A program made the position numbers and the translations under genes. From Mycoplasmatota bacterium (lineage in GTDB: Bacteria > Bacillota_I > Bacilli_A > Acholeplasmatales > Acholeplasmataceae), in contig JANKMU010000005.1 of the NCBI GenBank assembly GCA_024650045.1, forward strand, positions 5,376 through 69,375: a stretch of DNA of 64,000 bases, read 5' to 3'. How positions within the stretch are numbered: position 1 is the first letter of the stretch; each line of letters begins with the position of its first letter. Shown here piece by piece: positions 61,011-64,000 of the stretch. The notes beneath the pieces are model-generated. The model did no database searches. It had not been told where the DNA came from and saw nothing but the letters and a program-made list of their open reading frames with translations.

Positions 61011-64000
61011 ATGGATACAAAGAGATTTAGTTTAAGAAAAAGTCTTTTGTCCCTACTTGTAGCAGTGTTATTAACATTTACATTGATTGCATGTGGCGAT
61101 AATGACGCAGATTTAGTAGAAGAAGCTCTCGACAGTCTTGCAATAGTTTTTGCAAGTGGCGATGATGCAGATAACGTAACACGTAATTTGAATTTACCAA
61201 CGACTGTTGGTGATGTAACAATTACTTGGTCATCAAGTAATCCTACTGTTGTTTCAAACGCAGGTGTTGTTACTCGTCAATTTACTGATGTTACAGTTAC
61301 TTTAACAGCAACTGCGGTGTTGAATGATGTTACAGAAACTGCAGATTTTGAAGTTAAAGTCATTAGGGTAGATGTGCAGGCAGCACTTGATGCGATTGCT
61401 TTAACAGGTGATAACATCTCATATAATGCAACGACTGAAAAATATACAGTTGTCGGAAATGTTACATTACCAGCAACATCAAATGGCGTTGCTGTTGCTT
61501 GGGAATCTACAAATCTTGCAGTAATGAGTAATGCAGGTGCTGTAACGCGTCCAGCGTATGGCGAAAATGATGCGAACATTTTATTGATTGCAACTATTAA
61601 CAACGTCGAAAGAGAATTTGAAATCGTTGTTCCTGCAATTACTGAAAAACCAGCAGCATTGATTCTTCAAGAAGCAAGCGATCAACTATTATTAGCAGGC
61701 ACAAGTAATGGCGTTAGCCAAAACTTAACTTTACCTACTACAGTGGGTACTGAAGGTGTTACAGTTACTTGGTCTTCTGACACTCCAGCAGTTATTTCAA
61801 ATACTGGCGTAGTTGTTAGAACAGAAGTAAATGTTACAGTTGTCCTTACTGCTACTCTTCACTATGGAACAGAAACTTTAGAAAAAGAATTTGAAGTTGT
61901 TGTTCTTGCAGCTGAAAACTTTGAATTAGTTGCTGATATAGCTGAAGCAATAAGTATTAGTAAAGACGGACTAAGTTATAACAGAACATATGTTAAAATC
62001 AACGCAGTAACCATTATGGGTATTACAAATGATGGTGTTGTCTTTGCAGATGATTCAGGATTCTTATTTGCATACATGGGATCTCGCAGAGATGACCTTG
62101 TAGTTGGAGATGTTTATGATGTTATTGGTTTAACTGACAGATACTTTGGTTCATGGCAATTAAACAATACAGCAGTATCAGCGACTCCAGTTATTTGGAT
62201 TGAATCTGATGCAGCAGTTACAGTTGTAACTCCTGTTGTTGCTAATTCAGTAACAGATATGATGGCAAATCATGCTATTCCAACAACTGAAGCTCCAGAT
62301 ATCGATTATGTATACTATAGATTAACTGCTAAAGTTAGAGTCCAAAATCCTGGTGATAATTACGGTACAGTATTTGTTAATCCAGATTATATTGGTGATG
62401 ATATTCCAACAGCTCCAAATAGTGCACATGCTACTGATGGTGTCATGATTTATTATCAATCTAATAAAGCAGCATTTGATGCATTTGATGGTGTTACAGT
62501 TACTTTCAATGCATTGTTCTATGGATATCGTTCAGACCGTACAGTATTTACAATTCTATTTATTGAAACAGTTGATGATATTGAAAACACATTAACAGAT
62601 ACAGAATTAGTAGATGTAGCTGGATTATCATTACAAAACAATTTCATGACTGAATACACAGAAGCTACAACAGTTTCACTACCAAGCTCATTATTAGGAA
62701 CATCAATTGCATGGGCAAGTAGTCATGATACTTTAATTGACCCTGTTACTGGTGCTGTTACATTACCAGCTGAAGGTCAAGTAGAAGTTACATTAACTGC
62801 AACAATTACATTAAATGCAGTTGAAAAAGAATTTACTTATAAGATTAATGTCGGTGAATTAGAACTAAGTACAATCGCAGACGCTAGACTAGAAGATAAT
62901 ATGACAAAAGTTCTTATTGAAGGTGTTATTACTGGATTTGCTTATAACACATCATTCAATAATGCAACTGTTTATATCCAAGATGCAACTGCTGGTGTCA
63001 ATCTATATAGATTATCTGGCACAGGTGTTGCAGACTTAGTTGTAGGCGATAAGATTAGCGTTGTTGGTATGAAAAATACTAGCAATGGATTAGTAAGAAT
63101 TCAAGACTTCGAAGAATATGAACTTATATCTTCTGGTAATGCATTTGTTCCAGTTGAAGTAGTTGAAGCAGATGAATTCATTAACTTCCAAAGTCAATTT
63201 GTATATGTTACAGGTACATTAAAAGCTAAACCAAACGTATCAACAACTGGATGGGATGATTCAACAGTTGTTCAAGTTGGTGCTAAGGAAGTTAAACTTT
63301 ATATTCATCACCCAGGTGATATGGATGCAACTGAAAGAACAGCATTAGTAGATCTACTTAATGGATTAGAAGCAGGCGATACAATTTCTGCATTCGGACC
63401 AATGGGTTGGTATAATGCTCCTCAAATCGTTGTTTATGCTCCTGAACACATTGTTGTTGGTGGATATGTTGAATTAACTGATGCTCAAAAAGCAGAACAA
63501 GCAGCTGGTTTATTAACAATTCCAACTGAAATTGAAGAAACAACTACATTAGCACTTCCTGCTACAGGCGCACACAGTTCAACAGTTACATGGGTAAGTT
63601 CAGATAATGCAGTCATTAATGATGCAACTGGTGAAGTTGTTTTACCAGCTACAGGAAATGTAACAGTTACTTTAACAGCTACAGTTACTGTTGGCGTTGA
63701 AGAATTTGTTAGAGTTGAAACAATTACTGTCGGTGAAATTATTAGAACTGTTGCTTATGCTAGAGCAGCAGCTGTAGACACAGTAATGACAATAGAAGCA
63801 ACGATTTCAGCGGTTGCATTTGATAGTAGTGACCGTGGTGTTGTCTTTGTTGAAGATGCTAACGATGGAATTTATTTATACAAAGTACCTGCTGATTATA
63901 AAGCTGATTTAGTTGTAGGTAATACAATTAAGTTTAGAGGTAACCGTGCAGTATTTGGTGACCTTGCTCAAATTAACAACTTTGTAAGTGTTGAAGTAGT
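61011..64000 (+). CDS. Large surface lipoprotein, partial: alternating atrophied Ig-like domains and OB-fold-like domains
   Basis: MDTKRFSLRKSLLSLLVAVLLTFTLIACGDND lipobox; repeated LPTTVGDVTITWSSSNPTVVSNAGVVTR units and LVVGDxIxVxG units; open to window end, absent from ORF track because no stop in window. Confidence 0.9.
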   Translation, partial: MDTKRFSLRKSLLSLLVAVLLTFTLIACGDNDADLVEEALDSLAIVFASGDDADNVTRNLNLPTTVGDVTITWSSSNPTVVSNAGVVTRQFTDVTVTLTATAVLNDVTETADFEVKVIRVDVQAALDAIALTGDNISYNATTEKYTVVGNVTLPATSNGVAVAWESTNLAVMSNAGAVTRPAYGENDANILLIATINNVEREFEIVVPAITEKPAALILQEASDQLLLAGTSNGVSQNLTLPTTVGTEGVTVTWSSDTPAVISNTGVVVRTEVNVTVVLTATLHYGTETLEKEFEVVVLAAENFELVADIAEAISISKDGLSYNRTYVKINAVTIMGITNDGVVFADDSGFLFAYMGSRRDDLVVGDVYDVIGLTDRYFGSWQLNNTAVSATPVIWIESDAAVTVVTPVVANSVTDMMANHAIPTTEAPDIDYVYYRLTAKVRVQNPGDNYGTVFVNPDYIGDDIPTAPNSAHATDGVMIYYQSNKAAFDAFDGVTVTFNALFYGYRSDRTVFTILFIETVDDIENTLTDTELVDVAGLSLQNNFMTEYTEATTVSLPSSLLGTSIAWASSHDTLIDPVTGAVTLPAEGQVEVTLTATITLNAVEKEFTYKINVGELELSTIADARLEDNMTKVLIEGVITGFAYNTSFNNATVYIQDATAGVNLYRLSGTGVADLVVGDKISVVGMKNTSNGLVRIQDFEEYELISSGNAFVPVEVVEADEFINFQSQFVYVTGTLKAKPNVSTTGWDDSTVVQVGAKEVKLYIHHPGDMDATERTALVDLLNGLEAGDTISAFGPMGWYNAPQIVVYAPEHIVVGGYVELTDAQKAEQAAGLLTIPTEIEETTTLALPATGAHSSTVTWVSSDNAVINDATGEVVLPATGNVTVTLTATVTVGVEEFVRVETITVGEIIRTVAYARAAAVDTVMTIEATISAVAFDSSDRGVVFVEDANDGIYLYKVPADYKADLVVGNTIKFRGNRAVFGDLAQINNFVSVEV

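Noticed and set aside
61277-61603. 108-aa minus-strand ORF within the large lipoprotein gene
   Set aside because: Shadow ORF of repetitive Val/Thr-rich coding sequence; the plus-strand frame is open for 2990 nt with lipobox and SD.
63358-63543. 61-aa minus-strand ORF, Gln/His/Leu-rich
   Set aside because: Antisense to the open lipoprotein frame; composition artefact.
61110-63730. Repetitive DNA (e.g. GTTACAGTTACTTTAACAGC-type recurrences) considered as a mobile or CRISPR-like repeat
   Set aside because: The repeats stay in frame and encode repeated Ig-like domains; spacing and identity are not CRISPR- or transposon-like.

Overview
The window is about 64 kb of AT-rich bacterial chromosome spanning the replication origin. 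oriC lies near 46.4-46.7 kb, between dnaA and rpmH: genes to its left are almost all on the minus strand and genes to its right all on the plus strand. TGA is used as a stop (yidC, rmuC, the ABC ATPase), so the genetic code is standard. Gene content (reduced rnmV-mfd block, Rnf complex, spoVG, DUF368, Ig-rich lipoproteins) suggests a non-Mycoplasma Mollicutes-type lineage such as Izemoplasmatales; that placement is inference. Main contents are one-carbon genes (glyA, fhs, folD), an atypical Rnf operon with ApbE/NusG-II/Gx accessory genes, tdk/tadA/SRP RNA, a compact rnmV-rsmA-ispE-spoVG-prs-pth-mfd block, a two-component system, serS and asnS T-boxes, undecaprenyl-phosphate/LTA genes, the gyrA-gyrB-recF-yaaA-dnaN-dnaA / rpmH-rnpA-yidC-jag origin region, speD/speE, a sugar ABC transporter operon, and a large partial Ig/OB-fold lipoprotein running off the right edge. 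Most notable: (1) the variant Rnf operon with two tandem double-FMN_bind RnfG-like proteins, a RnfB lacking ferredoxin domains and a small four-Cys membrane protein; (2) an unassigned, probably structured ncRNA or leader upstream of ppa; (3) near-identical T-box 3' modules shared by serS and asnS; (4) a lipoprotein YidC with an extra Ig-like N-terminal region; (5) a leader-ORF/terminator arrangement upstream of the ABC operon. No CRISPR arrays, IS elements, rRNA or tRNA genes were seen. No searches or folding programs were run; assignments come from recognising motifs by eye.
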